Source: an uncultured Burkholderiales bacterium (GTDB lineage: Bacteria; Pseudomonadota; Gammaproteobacteria; Burkholderiales; Burkholderiaceae). From it: a stretch of DNA of 7,065 nt. Made by a program: the position numbers and the translations under genes. The notes under the pieces were generated by a model, which was given only the letters and a program-made list of their open reading frames with translations, made no database searches and was not told the DNA's origin. Where the stretch lies: contig CAIMWY010000218.1 in assembly GCA_903845315.1 (NCBI GenBank), positions 1-7,065 of the forward strand. The letters run 5' to 3'. Of the stretch, positions 6,800 through 7,065 are shown piece after piece (the first letter of the stretch is position 1; each line of letters begins with the position of its first letter).

Positions 6800-6827
6800 G
6801 CAAGAACCGTGACAGGACAGTTCTTGC
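6800..6827. repeat. Perfect inverted repeat GCAAGAAC-N12-GTTCTTGC, possible activator site
   Basis: The arms GCAAGAAC (6800-6807) and GTTCTTGC (6820-6827) are exact reverse complements separated by 12 bases; two more pairs match inside the spacer. Its centre lies about 77 bases upstream of the predicted flhA transcription start, a normal distance for a sigma-54 enhancer-binding activator. On the leftward strand it falls inside the fliK leader and is followed by TTTATT, so it could instead be a weak leader hairpin. Confidence 0.6.
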
Positions 6828-6864
6828 CGTTTCTGTGAATCCTTGTCAGGGTGTCAGTTTGGGT

Positions 6865-6880
6865 TGGCACATCGATTGCT
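6865..6880 (+). promoter_or_regulatory. Sigma-54 (-24/-12) promoter for flhA
   Basis: TGGCAC at 6865-6870 and TTGCT at 6876-6880 match the RpoN consensus TGGCAC-N5-TTGCW without a mismatch. The invariant GG (6866-6867) and GC (6878-6879) are exactly 10 bases apart. The predicted start of transcription is near 6891, giving flhA a leader of about 64 bases. The site is intergenic, in the right orientation and next to a flagellar gene; sigma-54 control of flagellar structural genes is established in Pseudomonas and Vibrio. Confidence 0.85.
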
Positions 6881-6888
6881 TGATGTAC

Positions 6889-6914
6889 TTGCCGACGAAA
6901 TCATTTCCCGGCAA
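6889..6914 (+). promoter_or_regulatory. Hairpin at the predicted 5' end of the flhA transcript
   Basis: TTGCCG (6889-6894) pairs with CGGCAA (6909-6914); inside it GAAA (6897-6900) can pair with TTTC (6904-6907) around a TCA loop, leaving a small internal loop. Since the sigma-54 start is expected near 6891, the transcript would begin almost at the base of this stem. It may protect the RNA 5' end, or mark a DNA site for a regulator acting downstream of the promoter. An A-rich rather than T-rich tract follows, so it is not a terminator. Confidence 0.45.
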
Positions 6915-6954
6915 AAAGAAACCTAAACGTTCCACTTTCAACTGGATTTCACAG

Positions 6955-7065
6955 ATGAGCACGCTAACTCTGTCAACGATTCGACAGAACTTATCAAAGT
7001 TTGACCTCAACGGACTGAGTATTCCGGTGGTTGTGCTCGTCATCATGGCCATGTTGGTGTTGCCA
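6955..7065 (+). CDS. flhA: Flagellar export gate protein FlhA, N-terminal 37 codons only
   Basis: FlhA is the large inner-membrane export-gate subunit of the flagellar type III secretion system. Only 37 codons are present and the gene runs off the window. After a polar stretch with a short amphipathic look (residues 1-19), the first membrane helix begins: IPVVVLVIMAMLVLP (residues 23-37). This matches the start of FlhA proteins, where an (I/V)-rich helix with a M-M/L-VLPLP motif leads into the membrane domain. GGA at 6944-6946, eight bases before ATG, is a plausible Shine-Dalgarno. The sigma-54 promoter and divergent fliK support a flagellar identity; the type III injectisome homologue SctV is the main alternative but fits the context poorly. 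Confidence 0.82.
   Translation, partial: MSTLTLSTIRQNLSKFDLNGLSIPVVVLVIMAMLVLP

Larger units (their letters stand above)
6768..6954. promoter_or_regulatory. Divergent fliK/flhA control region
   Basis: These 187 bases must hold the promoters of both the leftward fliKLMN operon and rightward flhA. Only the flhA-directed sigma-54 promoter is clear. The region also has a perfect inverted repeat, a tandem TGTCAG pair (6844-6849 and 6852-6857) and a hairpin at the expected flhA transcript start. For fliK I could not find a convincing sigma-54, sigma-28 or strong sigma-70 promoter; the best leftward -10-like hexamer, TTTATT just past the inverted repeat, lacks a good -35. Confidence 0.75.

Noticed and set aside
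6795..6830. The 6800-6827 inverted repeat as an intrinsic terminator
   Set aside because: The spacer is long (12 bases), the arms are only half GC and only a broken TTTATT tract follows on one strand; a regulatory site or weak leader hairpin is more likely.
6910..6924. Possible leftward sigma-54 promoter for fliK (AGG...TTTTTGC on the minus strand)
   Set aside because: GG and GC are 9 bases apart instead of the strictly required 10, and the -24 element is poor.
6846..7052. A 68-codon minus-strand open frame opposite the flhA start
   Set aside because: It is antisense to the flhA N terminus and to its sigma-54 promoter, and shows no domain.

Overview
The window looks like a GC-rich (high-50s percent by eye) Gram-negative chromosome, most likely a betaproteobacterium of the Burkholderiales/Comamonadaceae type. 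That placement is an inference from the style of the flagellar proteins, the alanine-rich FliK and the codon use; no rRNA or marker gene is present to fix it. Six protein genes are visible, two of them cut by the window edges, and none looks broken.

Layout. (1) Positions 2-1429, plus strand: the 3' part of a fused alpha/beta family I CoA-transferase of the YdiF/propionate CoA-transferase type. (2) 1430-1632: a 203-base non-coding stretch with a 10-base palindrome, two short hairpins and an 11-base direct repeat, but no convincing promoter or terminator. (3) 1633-2835, plus: a membrane-anchored alpha-carbonic anhydrase with an unusual N-terminal half (membrane segment, regular heptad coiled coil, unrecognised helical region). 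(4) 2836-2974: two back-to-back intrinsic terminators separating convergent transcription units. (5) 2975-6767, minus: a compact flagellar operon transcribed fliK-fliL-fliM-fliN, coding for hook-length control, a stator-associated membrane protein, and the two C-ring switch proteins. (6) 6768-6954: a divergent regulatory region. (7) 6955-7065, plus: the first 37 codons of flhA, the flagellar export-gate gene.

The most informative non-coding piece is the fliK/flhA divergent region. It holds a textbook sigma-54 (-24/-12) promoter pointing at flhA, a perfect 8+8 inverted repeat about 65-90 bases upstream of the expected start site (where enhancer-binding activators usually sit), a tandem TGTCAG pair between them, and a hairpin right at the predicted transcript 5' end. 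This suggests that at least flhA is controlled by sigma-54 and an enhancer-binding activator rather than only by an FlhDC/sigma-70 scheme.

The flagellar genes act together: FlhA forms the export gate through which FliK passes to measure hook length, FliL supports the stators, and FliM/FliN form the rotor switch that receives CheY-P. The operon stops after fliN at a strong terminator, so fliO/P/Q/R are not downstream of fliN and must lie elsewhere or be absent. I see no obvious functional link between the flagellar block and the CoA-transferase or carbonic anhydrase genes. I found no RNA gene, CRISPR array, insertion sequence or prophage. The best candidate for something undescribed is the architecture of the carbonic anhydrase.
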